Shown: positions 26,701 through 33,310 of the stretch, in pieces | How positions within the stretch are numbered: position 1 is the first letter of the stretch | Layout of the letters: the number at the start of each line of letters is the position of its first letter | IMG/VR virus record: IMGVR_UViG_3300019360_000102 | Location: 1 to 52,400 of that record | From: a virus | Reading direction: 5' to 3' (one strand) | Length of the DNA: 52,400 nt | The notes under the pieces: model-generated | Seen by the model: the letters and a program-made list of their open reading frames with translations, nothing else | What the model was told of the DNA's origin: nothing | Database searches by the model: none | Position numbers and translations under genes: made by a program

Positions 26701-26816
26701 GACTGCGTAACAGGATCGGCTAAAGCTAGCTGCTGCAGCTTACCGACCAGATCGGGAGCCGCAGGCTGAGTAGCGGCCCATTTGACCAGGCCGTCAATGA
26801 TCTCAACATCGTTCAT
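23712..26816 (-). CDS. rpoC-like: RNA polymerase beta' middle part (catalytic), with intein
   Basis: 1034 residues. Residues 300-445 follow cellular beta': GFLRKITG..FSALTRTLISKPVDYVGRGVIG (cf. GKRVDYSGRSVI), IGLPEDMAWKLYAPHVQRRLV (cf. GLPK.MALELFKPFVM.RL), MYSRAPAWHK (cf. LLNRAPTLHR), then NPLVGTGLAADHDGD (cf. HPLVCTAFNADFDGD), which holds the three Mg-binding aspartates. After residue 949 the match resumes with TMNVHVPALPDAV (cf. QMAVHVPLS) and KHEFVLGLYQ (cf. QDMVLGLYY). Residues 446-949 are an intein. Once spliced, the protein would be about 530 residues. It stops well before the bridge helix and trigger loop, so another gene outside this window must supply the C-terminal half of beta'. 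Residues 1-300 are too diverged to place reliably. Confidence 0.9.
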   Translation of the reverse strand: MNDVEIIDGLVKWAATQPAAPDLVGKLQQLALADPVTQSSVVGDLMKIDAPLTAPSTTQVIGDKINPFSKPLAGRPQDWANRNALPDFKAGLQSAGTNYAAAIGDVAKQLKNPSGPAEKWYQRVISSPVNAGFSNSVMNVLTNRLPTVKKSSRLPEAAVGLPPATGPEAIEHALNMLDLDHLHETNMAVVRSGKKTRRPDAIRILGLVEGFRRSGIHPKDLMLSRIPVIPPKFRPFNVAGDTFIPGDANELYRDLVDIRDAHGHLEAELGSQGAGHNRINVYDAIKAVYGYGDPVKAKTLERGVSGFLRKITGTSPKFSALTRTLISKPVDYVGRGVIGLDPSLQLDEIGLPEDMAWKLYAPHVQRRLVRAGHSPADAVKAINDRNTLARKYLDMEIVDRPTMYSRAPAWHKFNVVGGTAKIISGKTILINPLVGTGLAADHDGDSLLTSTLIRTNLDLSSVTTYSGAMITNQKIMTFEGNINIQDMPIVPGSEIKKSATVSEWDVPAGVLMYGLDRQTGQHGWFPVTKFSVHRDLEMWDIGLYNKTNLVVSSDHSLVAYREGTLVTVNPEAAHRLCVPKIRKVHTGDRVVSNILVTGMKGVGSAKLPHERSVALDRQFGQFLGLIIGDGWVDNQDGIYLCGAEDDNMQTLMDLTKTDNLNFLTHGDFIRHVAKGFTEHKMAKVRVSCAWFGRWLKQQIGEGALSKRIPSFSLNAPEEHLLGLLDGLLSTDGTVAITRGKKKPQLQINYATSSPDLVDNVRLLGRRLGIRVGVTHYRSSSSHKAAWLCHFSTPDFARMVARTGFRVSLARKQATLAEGLLHVDLESKYQASDLVPYPWHLHKVLIETFKSLWPDAKQRGTNKFQAGELSTSKTRGYWTRTLARQYTDEWRKSAIDRADCREYCELVEDTTVDWLPVVSARKLPGRMEAYDVTIPGPFTFATSEGIVVQDTMNVHVPALPDAVKDVRERLMPSRMLFSIKDHEKVVPVPKHEFVLGLYQAKNRAPKQVHSFPTEQHALSAINAGKVNLSDEVKIG
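23970..25481 (-). mobile_element. Intein with LAGLIDADG homing endonuclease
   Basis: Residues 446-949 of the beta' protein (504 aa). The N-terminal splice block is SLLTSTLIRT (Ser nucleophile instead of Cys). A block-B-like segment is NLVVSSDHSLV with His 555. Two endonuclease motifs are visible, FLGLIIGDGW (622-631) and LLGLLDGLLSTDG (720-732), as in two-motif LAGLIDADG homing enzymes. The C-terminal blocks are MEAYDVTIPGPFTFA then GIVVQD, followed by Thr 950. The last residue is Asp and the one before it Gln, where His-Asn is usual. Asp-ended inteins are known but rare. The insertion is directly after the third catalytic Asp of the polymerase, so the unspliced enzyme should be inactive. Confidence 0.9.
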
Positions 26817-26881
26817 GTTTTAGCAGCCTTCATTATGTTGTCCAGCTTCCACAATGGTCGCAGATTTATCCAGTGTAAGCA

Positions 26882-26898
26882 AGTCTGCTGAGCAGACT
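26882..26898. promoter_or_regulatory. 17-bp palindrome upstream of the beta' gene
   Basis: AGTCTGCT-G-AGCAGACT is a perfect 8+8 inverted repeat with one central base, 66 bases upstream of the beta' start and downstream of a terminator. Its size suits a dimeric repressor or activator site; a small RNA hairpin is the alternative. No promoter could be placed with confidence in this 155-base gap (26817-26971), which otherwise holds no gene. Confidence 0.3.
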
Positions 26899-26935
26899 CG
26901 ACACGGCAAACGAGACTTGATAGCAAAAGAAAAGA

Positions 26936-26966
26936 CGAAGCCCCGGGCACGTGGCCCGGGGCTTCG
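26936..26966 (-). terminator. Strong intrinsic terminator
   Basis: CGAAGCCCCGGGC pairs with GCCCGGGGCTTCG (13 bp) around a 5-base loop. On the minus strand TCTTTTCTTTTG follows. It directly follows the stop of the 137-residue gene at 26972, so the beta' gene downstream needs its own promoter or readthrough. Confidence 0.85.
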
Positions 26967-26971
26967 CACGA

Positions 26972-27385
26972 TTAACCTTTATTCTGCAGCGCGTCCAGAA
27001 TGGCGCGGCGCTCCCGCTCGACCTTATCCAGATCGATCTCAAAGAACTCGGCCAATGTACGTTCGATCTGAACCTGCTCCGGGACGAGCTCACCCTCATG
27101 CATACAGCACTTGGCGTCGTCGAAGCGGCCCGCTACCAGTTCGTGGGCCTTGGCCTTCGGTGTCATGATGCCAAGCGTGCCCTTGCGTTTACCCTTGTAG
27201 GCTTCGCGGAACTGAGTCTTGGTCATACCGAGGGTGAAGCAGTGGGCCACGTGCTGATGATACCGGGAGAACACGATGTGTTTCTCGGACACTAACCAGT
27301 CCAGAAACTCGCCGATCTTCTGACTATACTCCTTGGCCTCGGACATCTTGTCCAGTTCGGGAGTGTCGGGCATTTTGATACTCAT
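26972..27385 (-). CDS. Hypothetical protein, 137 aa
   Basis: The ATG at 27383-27385 overlaps the stop of the gene upstream (ATGA), which decides the start (MSIKMPDTPELDKM). The protein is soluble, helical and charged. A central part (FSRYHQHVAHCFTLGMTKTQF) and a Cys-Cys-x-His element (DDAKCCMHEGELV) could suggest metal binding, but the pattern is incomplete. The C-terminal helix is rich in Glu and Arg. Unknown function. It is the last gene before the strong terminator at 26936. Confidence 0.55.
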   Translation of the reverse strand: MSIKMPDTPELDKMSEAKEYSQKIGEFLDWLVSEKHIVFSRYHQHVAHCFTLGMTKTQFREAYKGKRKGTLGIMTPKAKAHELVAGRFDDAKCCMHEGELVPEQVQIERTLAEFFEIDLDKVERERRAILDALQNKG

Positions 27386-27681
27386 ACGGGAGTCTGGTTT
27401 TCCATGAGCCCCTCGTACAGCGTTTGACCGTCGAGGATGGTTTGCTTGCACGTGTCGTGCAAATGCGTGACCAGCTGTAACTGTTCCTGCAACAACTTAC
27501 GTTCGCGCTCGATGACGATGGAGCGCTGCTTCAGGTCGTACTGCATTCCAGAGACGGCAGTTATGTGACGTCTGGCATCTTCGCTGGGCAGCTTGAAGAT
27601 CCCATCTTCGCATTGTCCCGAAATGCCGTCCAATCGACCTTTGATCGCATCGAGGAAGTTTTGAGTTTCGGTGATATTCAC
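27382..27681 (-). CDS. Small coiled-coil protein, 99 aa
   Basis: The GTG start at 27679-27681 overlaps the preceding stop (GTGA). The sequence is mostly helix (QYDLKQRSIVIERERKLLQEQ, then LQLVTHLHDTCKQ), suggesting an oligomeric coiled coil. I do not recognise it. It is translationally coupled at both ends within a cluster of small genes. Confidence 0.5.
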   Translation of the reverse strand: MNITETQNFLDAIKGRLDGISGQCEDGIFKLPSEDARRHITAVSGMQYDLKQRSIVIERERKLLQEQLQLVTHLHDTCKQTILDGQTLYEGLMENQTPV

Positions 27682-27821
27682 TTGAGAGTCTGTTTGATTG
27701 TGCGCTTGACGCTGGCGCGCTCGTGCTGGTTAAAACGCAGATATTTTTTCTTTACACTACGTACACTGGCGCCTTCAGTCCTGGCAAGTTTACGCAAGCA
27801 CTTTACCGTCTTTCCGTTCAT
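27678..27821 (-). CDS. Small basic protein, 47 aa
   Basis: The frame opens with ATG at 27819-27821, preceded by AAAGGCTTACAG, and ends with TGA overlapping the next GTG. The product, MNGKTVKCLRKLARTEG then VRSVKKKYLRF and VKRTIKQTLK, has about 15 Lys/Arg in 47 residues. A nucleic-acid-binding role is plausible. It fits exactly between its neighbours, which supports it as a real gene despite its size. Confidence 0.5.
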   Translation of the reverse strand: MNGKTVKCLRKLARTEGASVRSVKKKYLRFNQHERASVKRTIKQTLK

Positions 27822-27845
27822 CTGTAAGCCTTTGTCCTGATCAGC

Positions 27846-28106
27846 TTAGTGACTTTTACCACCGACCTTGCTGCGACAAGTAACCCGGTACGAATTGGCC
27901 ACGATGGCCTCGTGTCGGGTAATGGATGTCTTCTTACCGTCGGAGCCGACATTGTGATAGACGACCTGAGCGCCGTGCTCGTATCTGCGATGCGCGACAG
28001 TCGGATTGTTACACGAGATAATCATCCTGCCATTTTTGGCAGGGCTCATCTGGTCGACGGTCGCCTGACGGCGAAACTTCAAACGAGATTTGGAATTTTT
28101 GTTCAT
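27846..28106 (-). CDS. Small basic protein, 86 aa
   Basis: I chose the ATG at 28104-28106 (MNKNSKSRLKFRRQ) because the longer version adds a low-quality Ser/Arg-rich extension that covers the gap to the next gene. The protein is basic (KSRLKFRRQA, YRVTCRSKVGGKSH) with central strands (GRMIISCNNPTVAHRRY). Function unknown; nucleic-acid binding is possible from the charge. Confidence 0.5.
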   Translation of the reverse strand: MNKNSKSRLKFRRQATVDQMSPAKNGRMIISCNNPTVAHRRYEHGAQVVYHNVGSDGKKTSITRHEAIVANSYRVTCRSKVGGKSH

Positions 28107-28173
28107 GCTGATAGATGTTACTTCTTCAATGAGAAAACCCGCACGGGTCTGACAAAAACTTATTCGGTCACGG

Positions 28174-28389
28174 TTAGTTGCGTTTAGTTGCAGATATGAA
28201 GTAGACGTTACCGTTATGCGCGGTAGCGTGCAACTTCGTACCCGGCTTAGACTTAAGCTTCTTGTAAGCTTCAGAGGCAACTTCGTCCCGGGCGACCCGG
28301 AATGATACTGTGGGGAAGCGTGTATGGACGATAACCTTCTCCTTGGTCGACTGGTCCTCTACCAGCCATTGACCTGGTTCAAGCTTCAC
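28174..28389 (-). CDS. Small beta-rich protein, 71 aa
   Basis: The GTG start at 28387-28389 overlaps the upstream stop as GTGA. The product (KLEPGQWLVEDQSTKEKVIVHT, VARDEVASEAYKKLKS, NVYFISATKRN) alternates strands and one helix. Function unknown. The 67 bases between it and the next gene (28107-28173) show no further gene. Confidence 0.5.
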   Translation of the reverse strand: MKLEPGQWLVEDQSTKEKVIVHTRFPTVSFRVARDEVASEAYKKLKSKPGTKLHATAHNGNVYFISATKRN

Positions 28390-28823
28390 GGGACGTATTG
28401 CACCAACTTGACGACGCCGGCCTGCAGGAAGCCTAGTACTCGCTCGGGCTCGCCTACCTTCACGTAAGTCTCGCCGTTGATGACTTCGTACCCGTGATAG
28501 ATCAGCGGGTTGGGGAAGCTGGTGAGAGATTCGAGAACGCGGACATGCAGCGTGGCAGGGTTACCCAGACCCACGGCGGCGTCCCAGTGTTGGGGAGGGA
28601 AGATCTCGACACGCCCTTCCTGGTCGACGGAGGGCTCCAAATCGACCTGGTCAAGGAGAACCGTGCGGGGTTTGACGATGCCGGAACCGTCTAAGACGAC
28701 GGCGGGGCTTTCGTCCAGCCAGGCTTGTTCGAGGAACCAGTATGTACCTTCAGGTAGGGATGATTTTTCAGCGGGGACCAACAGGTCACCCTTGCGGAGT
28801 TTGTAGAATTGTTCCGGTTGCAT
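28386..28823 (-). CDS. Hypothetical protein, 145 aa
   Basis: I place the start at the ATG at 28821-28823 (MQPEQFYKLRKGDLLV). A TTG at 28865 in the same frame would extend it by 14 residues but deepens the overlap with the zinc-ribbon gene. The protein is beta-rich (GTYWFLEQAWL, ATLHVRVLESLTSF, GYEVINGETYVKVGEPERV). The strand pattern suggests a small barrel, but no family is recognised. Its stop overlaps the next GTG. Confidence 0.5.
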   Translation of the reverse strand: MQPEQFYKLRKGDLLVPAEKSSLPEGTYWFLEQAWLDESPAVVLDGSGIVKPRTVLLDQVDLEPSVDQEGRVEIFPPQHWDAAVGLGNPATLHVRVLESLTSFPNPLIYHGYEVINGETYVKVGEPERVLGFLQAGVVKLVQYVP

Positions 28824-29019
28824 TTGAGTAAAAGCGTTGACCGCAGCGACGGCATTGTATGTCAAGATGCCGTTCGGGGCAAACCTTGCATTCGTTGACC
28901 ACGCTGTGCGGCATGGTCACGCCGCACTTGGGGTTGCGGCAGGTTTCTTTGAGGAATCCGACATGTTCGGCGCTGAGCGGTAACGTGGCAGGGACCAGTC
29001 TGGCAAGCAGATCAGCCAT
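28786..29019 (-). CDS. Small protein with zinc-ribbon-like cysteines, 77 aa
   Basis: After an N-terminal helix come the cysteine pairs CRNPKC, NECKVC and QCRRCG within about 35 residues, the layout of one or two zinc ribbons or knuckles. Such small proteins often contact nucleic acid or other proteins. Its 3' end overlaps the next gene in another frame by 38 bases. The 65 bases between it and the gene at 29085 contain nothing I can call. Confidence 0.55.
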   Translation of the reverse strand: MADLLARLVPATLPLSAEHVGFLKETCRNPKCGVTMPHSVVNECKVCPERHLDIQCRRCGQRFYSNATGTILQTPQG

Positions 29020-29084
29020 ACTTTACGAAGACCTTTTTGCGACCGTCGCCCACTTCTGCGACGGCGCACTTTGGTGCAGCGAGA

Positions 29085-29300
29085 TCACGGTTGAATGGCG
29101 ACGACCTCGGGCTTCGCACGAAGGATGCTGAGGATGTCTTCGGGAATCAAGGTAACGGGTATGATCCGGATGGTCCGACCTTCGTGGTTTACCAGACAGT
29201 GCTGCCGTAAGGCGGCGTACGTCTGCAGGACCACACCTTCGACGACAAAGATCTCAGGCCAGACTTCGTGGACCGTCACGTTCAAGGCGCGCAAATACAT
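29085..29300 (-). CDS. Small beta-rich protein, 71 aa
   Basis: MYLRALNVTVHEVWPEIFVVEG then VVLQTYAALRQHCLVN and TIRIIPVTLIPEDILSILRA. It alternates strands and helices. Not recognised. Upstream of its ATG, a TTGCCG...TACTAT arrangement with 18-base spacing (about 29306-29335) could be a sigma70-like promoter, but this is weak. Confidence 0.5.
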   Translation of the reverse strand: MYLRALNVTVHEVWPEIFVVEGVVLQTYAALRQHCLVNHEGRTIRIIPVTLIPEDILSILRAKPEVVAIQP

Positions 29301-29338
29301 AGGGAAATAGTATCAACCTTCTGTGGATCCCGGCAAGC

Positions 29339-29527
29339 TTACGCGTCCCATCCCTTGTACTTGCCGTACATCGGCTGGGTCTCGGGGTCGCGCTTGGCGG
29401 CCTGGCGTTCGGCGCGGTTCTTGCGCTTGCGGAGGAAGGCGTTACTCTTCCGGATCGAGAACTGCTTGCCATCGGCCTTGTTGATAGCAGGGACCTTCCG
29501 CCGACGCGGTTCAGAGTCATCGTTCAT
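29339..29527 (-). CDS. Small highly basic protein, 62 aa
   Basis: MNDDSEPRRRKVPAINKADG, then SIRKSNAFLRKRKNRAERQ and a tail with tyrosines (MYGKYKGWDA). It is strongly positive and probably disordered or helical. RNA or DNA binding is plausible. It is the first gene after the terminator at 29557, so a promoter may lie in the short interval. Confidence 0.5.
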   Translation of the reverse strand: MNDDSEPRRRKVPAINKADGKQFSIRKSNAFLRKRKNRAERQAAKRDPETQPMYGKYKGWDA

Positions 29528-29556
29528 GGACTACCATAACTGTTGTAAGTGAAAGC

Positions 29557-29582
29557 AAAAAGCCCGCCGGTTATGGCGGGCT
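29557..29582 (-). terminator. Intrinsic terminator
   Basis: AGCCCGCC pairs with GGCGGGCT around GGTTAT, followed on the minus strand by TTTTTGCTTTC. It lies 21 bases after the stop of the 34-residue ORF at 29603 and ends the unit that comes from the right. Confidence 0.8.
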
Positions 29583-29602
29583 AAAAGACGAGATCGAGAA
29601 GA

Positions 29603-29707
29603 TCAGCGCTTTTTTGAGAACAGCTTCGCCTTAACGAGAGGCCAAACCCAGCGGTGCAAAGCAGCACCGGCTACGAGACACAGTGAATGAGTAATGAGTT
29701 CTTTCAT
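29603..29707 (-). CDS. Small membrane-type peptide, 34 aa
   Basis: MKELITHSLCLVAGAALHRW then VWPLVKAKLFSKKR. It has one hydrophobic stretch and a positively charged end, the profile of a small single-pass membrane peptide. It is short, but it is followed by a clear terminator and fills an interval of almost 300 bases (29528-29824) that otherwise lacks a gene. No Shine-Dalgarno sequence is visible. Confidence 0.45.
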   Translation of the reverse strand: MKELITHSLCLVAGAALHRWVWPLVKAKLFSKKR

Positions 29708-29715
29708 AGGTCAAC

Positions 29716-29744
29716 ATTATGAGTCTTGGGATCTCAATGATCAA
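29716..29744 (-). promoter_or_regulatory. Possible sigma70-like promoter
   Basis: On the minus strand, TTGATC (29739-29744) and CATAAT (29716-29721) are separated by exactly 17 bases. It would start transcription almost at the ATG of the 34-residue ORF, giving a nearly leaderless message, which counts against it. The AT-rich region from 29708 to 29824 contains no other gene. Confidence 0.3.
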
Positions 29745-29824
29745 GATGAATTTGAAATCTAAAGTTTCTGTATATTAGTACTTTAGGAAGCCAAATCAGA
29801 CGAAGAAAAGATAGCCGATGGTAA

Positions 29825-30496
29825 TCAGAATTGGACATGCCGGGCAGCAACGCTGGCGATCAGACGAGCGAGCGGCGTGGCTCGGAGGGACGCCATCTTC
29901 TGAGGCAGTCCCCAAAGGGCGGACGTATCGAACGTGCTGTTTAGATTCACCGGACTAACCAGCGGCATGGGTCTGTAAATGTTCGACGGCTGCGTGATCT
30001 GCGCAGGGGGCTGCACGGGTCGCATACCAGGCGCAAGGGCCGGCACGCTGCCGGGGTTCGGGGCGATCGGACGGGCCGGTACCTTGGCGGCCTGGCGCAT
30101 TTGCGAAGCCAGGCTTTGTCCGCCACCGCCGACGCGGGCCACAATGGGAGCCTTCCTGGACAAAGCTTTACCGGCCATAGGGATCATGCGTGATACGCCC
30201 ATCAAGGCTGCGGCCTTGAGGAGATTTGCGTTTCCGACAGGGGCCTGCTGAAGTTTACCGCGGTTATTGACAACTCTCTGATACCAGGGATGCGAGGGTG
30301 CAACACGACGGCCCTGCAGCTCTTGAACGAGCCCGGCGGCCATGCGGTTGCCGGGAGCGCCGCGCTGCATGCCGACGATACCTTTTCCGATCGATCCGGT
30401 GGGCAGCATTTCGGCCGTAGCCTGTAGTGGACGACGGGATAGTCCGCCGCTGAGGAATTTGGCGATCATGTCGCCGCGACCAGCATCTTTCAACAT
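29825..30496 (-). CDS. Hypothetical basic, Pro/Ala-rich protein, 223 aa
   Basis: The N terminus is helical (DMIAKFLSGGLSRRPLQATAEML), the middle is hydrophobic and basic (LLKAAALMGVSRMIPMAGKALSRK), then a Pro-rich linker (MRPVQPPAQITQPSNIYRP) and a C-terminal helix (QKMASLRATPLARLIASVAARH). Almost no acidic residues occur in the second half. One fragment, HPWYQRVVNN, echoes EKWYQRVISSP of the polymerase beta' protein, and both are followed by Asn/Gly-rich sequence. Possibly virion-associated; unknown. Confidence 0.5.
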   Translation of the reverse strand: MLKDAGRGDMIAKFLSGGLSRRPLQATAEMLPTGSIGKGIVGMQRGAPGNRMAAGLVQELQGRRVAPSHPWYQRVVNNRGKLQQAPVGNANLLKAAALMGVSRMIPMAGKALSRKAPIVARVGGGGQSLASQMRQAAKVPARPIAPNPGSVPALAPGMRPVQPPAQITQPSNIYRPMPLVSPVNLNSTFDTSALWGLPQKMASLRATPLARLIASVAARHVQF

Positions 30497-30534
30497 GGGA
30501 GAAGTTTACGCGAGCCTTGGCGGGCTGGCAAGTC

Positions 30535-30858
30535 CTACACGATGCGACTTTTGGCCGTGAAGTGCTTGTCCTGGTATTCGACGGCCCCCGGCTCGTCGAC
30601 CCTGACCACAATACCCTTTCGGCGCGTTACGCCGTATCCATCGTCGTAAGACCATAGGGCCAGCCTAGTCTTGACGGGGCCGACATCCGTGAAGGCGGTG
30701 CATTCGTGCAAACCGTCTTCAACATCCGATAATTCCACTCCGGCACGAACCAGATTACAATCACCCATCTGCCGTTTGAGCAGGCCGTGGAAGTAGACGA
30801 AGGGCCATGAGAAGCCCTGCCCGGCTGACTCGGTGTAGAGTTTAATCAGTTTTGACAT
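30535..30858 (-). CDS. Hypothetical protein, 107 aa
   Basis: Its ATG lies inside the 3' end of the beta/beta' fusion gene (17-base overlap), so it is probably coupled to it. The protein is beta-rich (FVYFHGLLKRQMGDCNLVRAG, GVTRRKGIVVRVDEPGAV). No family is recognised. Its adjacency to an RNA polymerase gene is notable, as with the 71-residue protein after the beta' gene. Confidence 0.5.
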   Translation of the reverse strand: MSKLIKLYTESAGQGFSWPFVYFHGLLKRQMGDCNLVRAGVELSDVEDGLHECTAFTDVGPVKTRLALWSYDDGYGVTRRKGIVVRVDEPGAVEYQDKHFTAKSRIV

Positions 30859-32809
30859 TTTTCTTGGGTGGCGCCATCAGCAGATGTGGAGGCATTGCCT
30901 CCTGTCCGGCCAGGATCGCCCTGAACTGCTTTTCGGTAAGGCCCAGCAACTTCCGAATGGCCGTCTCGGCCGCGGGGTTGGGAACCTTGAACGGAAGATG
31001 AATGGCGCCCCACCGGTTATTACCGGTCATGGCGTCATCGAATAGACCACCCTTCACAGACTCGAGAGTCTCAGGATTAACCAATTCTCCGTTCTTCACT
31101 TCGATCGGGTCTACTGCATCCAGATCCTTATCGGTCCAGAATGATAAACGTTGCACCCCATCGGGAAGCTTGCGAGCATGGAATCCTGCCCCATTGAGCA
31201 AGGCTTGAAATTTATTGAAGGCGAACGGCACGCCGGGATTCTTGGGCTCGTGGCCGGAACGTAGAGCTCGCCAGTACTCGTCGTTACGCTGTCCACGAAG
31301 CGTGGCGGCATCGCGCAGCACCCCGTAGGCGCCGGCCGACAAGAGCGAATGACTTTCAAGTCCCGAGAGACGCTTGGACTGGGCCAGCTGGGAGCCGCCC
31401 TTGGTTGGTTGCTCGTTTGCATCGTAACTTCCTTGTCCCCTGATACTTATCTTTGAAGATGACGTGTGATGCAGCTTCAGGACATGACCGACGCCGACCG
31501 TGATCGGATTCTCTAACTTGCGGTTCTCCTGCGGGTCGAAGACTTCTTCGGTCTCGGACAGACCATGCTTGTCCAGCTCGCCTTTGACGAAGTCATGCCA
31601 TTTGTCCCCGTTCATGTTAAAACCTGGCAGCCTATAGGGGGCGCCGGCCTTGTGGGCCGCCTTGCCGAGCAGCAGCTCATACAAGAGCGAGTTGTTCACG
31701 CGACTGGGAAGGCCCAGCGGATTGAGCAGCATGTCAAGGGAGCCTCCGTCTGTGGTGCGGGGCATGTGGTCGTCCGGGATGATGAGGCTGACCACGCCCT
31801 TCGTTCCACTACGTAAGACGAGCTTGTCACCGACCTTGGTGGGCTGCTGAACTTTGACGTTAACCCTGACGCCCTTGGCGAGCTTCTTCACGTCCGTTAC
31901 GATCCCATCCTCTTCCTCGTCCCAAGTGGTCGAGGCGTCGGCGCGGGCGTTCTTCATGTGGCTAGATAGCTTACCCAGTTGAGCCTGCTGACTGGAGATG
32001 ATCTTCGGACGGGTGGCTAGTATGAGGGGGTGACCGTGCTTGACCGTTTGCCCAGCCTTTACGACGCCGTCATCGTCGAGGGTGTCGAGTTGCTCCTTCG
32101 TGAATTTGTTTGGGAAGACGCCGATGTGGTGACCCTTGCCACCCGTGACGCCCCGCTTGTATTCGGCGTCGAATCCGTACATGGCCTCCTGAGATAGTCG
32201 CTTAGCAAAAGCTTGGCTGATCACCACGGAGTCATCCATCGACCATCCTTTATAGGGGACCAAGCCAATACGGGCGTTAGCTCCCATCGCCAAAGTGCCC
32301 TTATCATCCGTGAAGTTGCTGACCGATATGGGCTGGTCTTTACGCACCATGTCGCCGGCCTTAACGATGGCACGACTGGTTAGACCAGTCTTCCGGTTCA
32401 TCGGGAAGTTGTCGTACAGGCCGACCCGGCGGCGCTTGCCATCCTGGTACTCCAGCTCAATATGCTTGTCAGTCACCCGGTGTACCCGGGCATCTTGATC
32501 GGCACGGAGGGCACCCATGTGCTGACCATAGTAATCGTCAAATGACCGCCCGTCTGGGTCCTGATCGATGGCGTTCTGGACCAGGGGTGCCTCGCGGTTC
32601 ACGATCGGCATAGCCTGGTTGATGAACCTGGCGCCGTAAAAGAGCCGCGGCCCGGCAACCGCGTTCTGTAGGGGGATCATGTTGACATGACTCCCAAAGA
32701 ACTTGGACGGGCTATCTAGCTCGTAGTCAATCTCGTGGGGGTCTTGTACCTCCTCGATCTTACTGTTGCGGATAACCGCGCGTTTAGGCACAGGGCTCTG
32801 CATCCCCAT
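30842..32809 (-). CDS. rpoBC-like: RNA polymerase beta C-terminal half fused to beta' N terminus
   Basis: 655 residues. Residues 25-80 match the beta fork region (EIDYELDSPSKFFGSHVNMI, FINQAMPIVNREAPLV; cf. VDYMDVSPKQIVS, MQRQAVPLLRPEAPLV). Residues 176-198 (GANARIGLVPYKGWSMDDSVV) match [20 protein letters not shown]. Residues 326-379 (VGDKLVLRSGTKGVVSLIIP, then MLLNPLGLPSRVN) match the GDK.A.RHGNKGV..KI and LNPLGVPSRMN segment. Residues 444-500 match the beta C-terminal clamp (KLHH..SKI..R..GSY, TKGGSQLAQSKRLSGLESHSL). Residues 563-632 (DPIEV, SVKGGLFDDAMTG, WGAIHLPFKVPNP, IRKLLGLT) match the start of beta' (KPERDGLFCARIFG, MGHIELASP). The beta' zinc-binding cysteines are absent. Either ATG at 32809 or 32803 is possible. 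Confidence 0.9.
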   Translation of the reverse strand: MGMQSPVPKRAVIRNSKIEEVQDPHEIDYELDSPSKFFGSHVNMIPLQNAVAGPRLFYGARFINQAMPIVNREAPLVQNAIDQDPDGRSFDDYYGQHMGALRADQDARVHRVTDKHIELEYQDGKRRRVGLYDNFPMNRKTGLTSRAIVKAGDMVRKDQPISVSNFTDDKGTLAMGANARIGLVPYKGWSMDDSVVISQAFAKRLSQEAMYGFDAEYKRGVTGGKGHHIGVFPNKFTKEQLDTLDDDGVVKAGQTVKHGHPLILATRPKIISSQQAQLGKLSSHMKNARADASTTWDEEEDGIVTDVKKLAKGVRVNVKVQQPTKVGDKLVLRSGTKGVVSLIIPDDHMPRTTDGGSLDMLLNPLGLPSRVNNSLLYELLLGKAAHKAGAPYRLPGFNMNGDKWHDFVKGELDKHGLSETEEVFDPQENRKLENPITVGVGHVLKLHHTSSSKISIRGQGSYDANEQPTKGGSQLAQSKRLSGLESHSLLSAGAYGVLRDAATLRGQRNDEYWRALRSGHEPKNPGVPFAFNKFQALLNGAGFHARKLPDGVQRLSFWTDKDLDAVDPIEVKNGELVNPETLESVKGGLFDDAMTGNNRWGAIHLPFKVPNPAAETAIRKLLGLTEKQFRAILAGQEAMPPHLLMAPPKKNVKTD

Positions 32810-32899
32810 AGGGTACCAGGAGACCTGTACCCACGCAACAGCGTTCAGCCGCAGGCTTGGGGAAGCTCCAGCACGGTGTGGTGGGTCTTCTGCATATTC

Positions 32900-33139
32900 T
32901 TACCTATCGAGTAGTATCTGGGCCGCGCGCTTGTCGATCGGGAGGCAACTACGCTCCGGGTCAATTGGCACCAGCTCACCTGTATCAAGATCCTGCATCC
33001 TCATGACACCCGGACCCTTGGGGCGAACTTGATAAACCGTACCGTTAATGGTGAAGTAGCCGCCTGGCTTTACGTCACGGATTTTCTTGGGATTCATTTC
33101 GCTGAAAGTTAGATATTGCGCGATTGACTGATTCTGCAT
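32900..33139 (-). CDS. Small beta-barrel-like protein, 79 aa
   Basis: The ATG at 33137-33139 has a strong Shine-Dalgarno sequence (GGAGAAG, 7 bases away). The core (MNPKKIRDVKPGGYFTING, VYQVRPKGPGVMRMQDLDTG, LVPIDPERSCLPID) looks like a small SH3- or OB-like barrel. It directly precedes the beta/beta' fusion gene, with a 90-base gap at 32810-32899 in which I see no gene. A polymerase-associated role is possible but not shown. Confidence 0.55.
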   Translation of the reverse strand: MQNQSIAQYLTFSEMNPKKIRDVKPGGYFTINGTVYQVRPKGPGVMRMQDLDTGELVPIDPERSCLPIDKRAAQILLDR

Positions 33140-33278
33140 CGTCGACTTCTCCGGGTTCAGTGTCCTGCTGTTGGGAGCCGATAAGAGCCCAGGACATGAA
33201 TAGGAGACAGAGCCAAAAACGTAGCCGCCTTCTGTTGACCTGCGAACGAATATCCATCGGATAGCCGATGAGATTCAT
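33075..33278 (-). CDS. Small single-pass membrane protein, 67 aa
   Basis: A basic start (MDIRSQVNRRRLRF) is followed by a hydrophobic segment (WLCLLFMSWALIGS) and an acidic tail (DTEPGEVDDAESVNR), the profile of a signal-anchored peptide. Its 3' end overlaps the next gene by 65 bases in another frame, which lowers confidence. CAGGTTTTC lies upstream as a possible ribosome-binding site. Confidence 0.4.
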   Translation of the reverse strand: MNLIGYPMDIRSQVNRRRLRFWLCLLFMSWALIGSQQQDTEPGEVDDAESVNRAISNFQRNESQENP

Positions 33279-33310
33279 AAAAGAAAACCTGCCAGTTTAG
33301 CCAGAGCGCG

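Noticed and set aside
29716-29744. A confident host-type promoter for the 34-residue gene
   Set aside because: Spacing is good but the transcript would be almost leaderless and the phage may not use host sigma factors here; kept only as a low-confidence feature.
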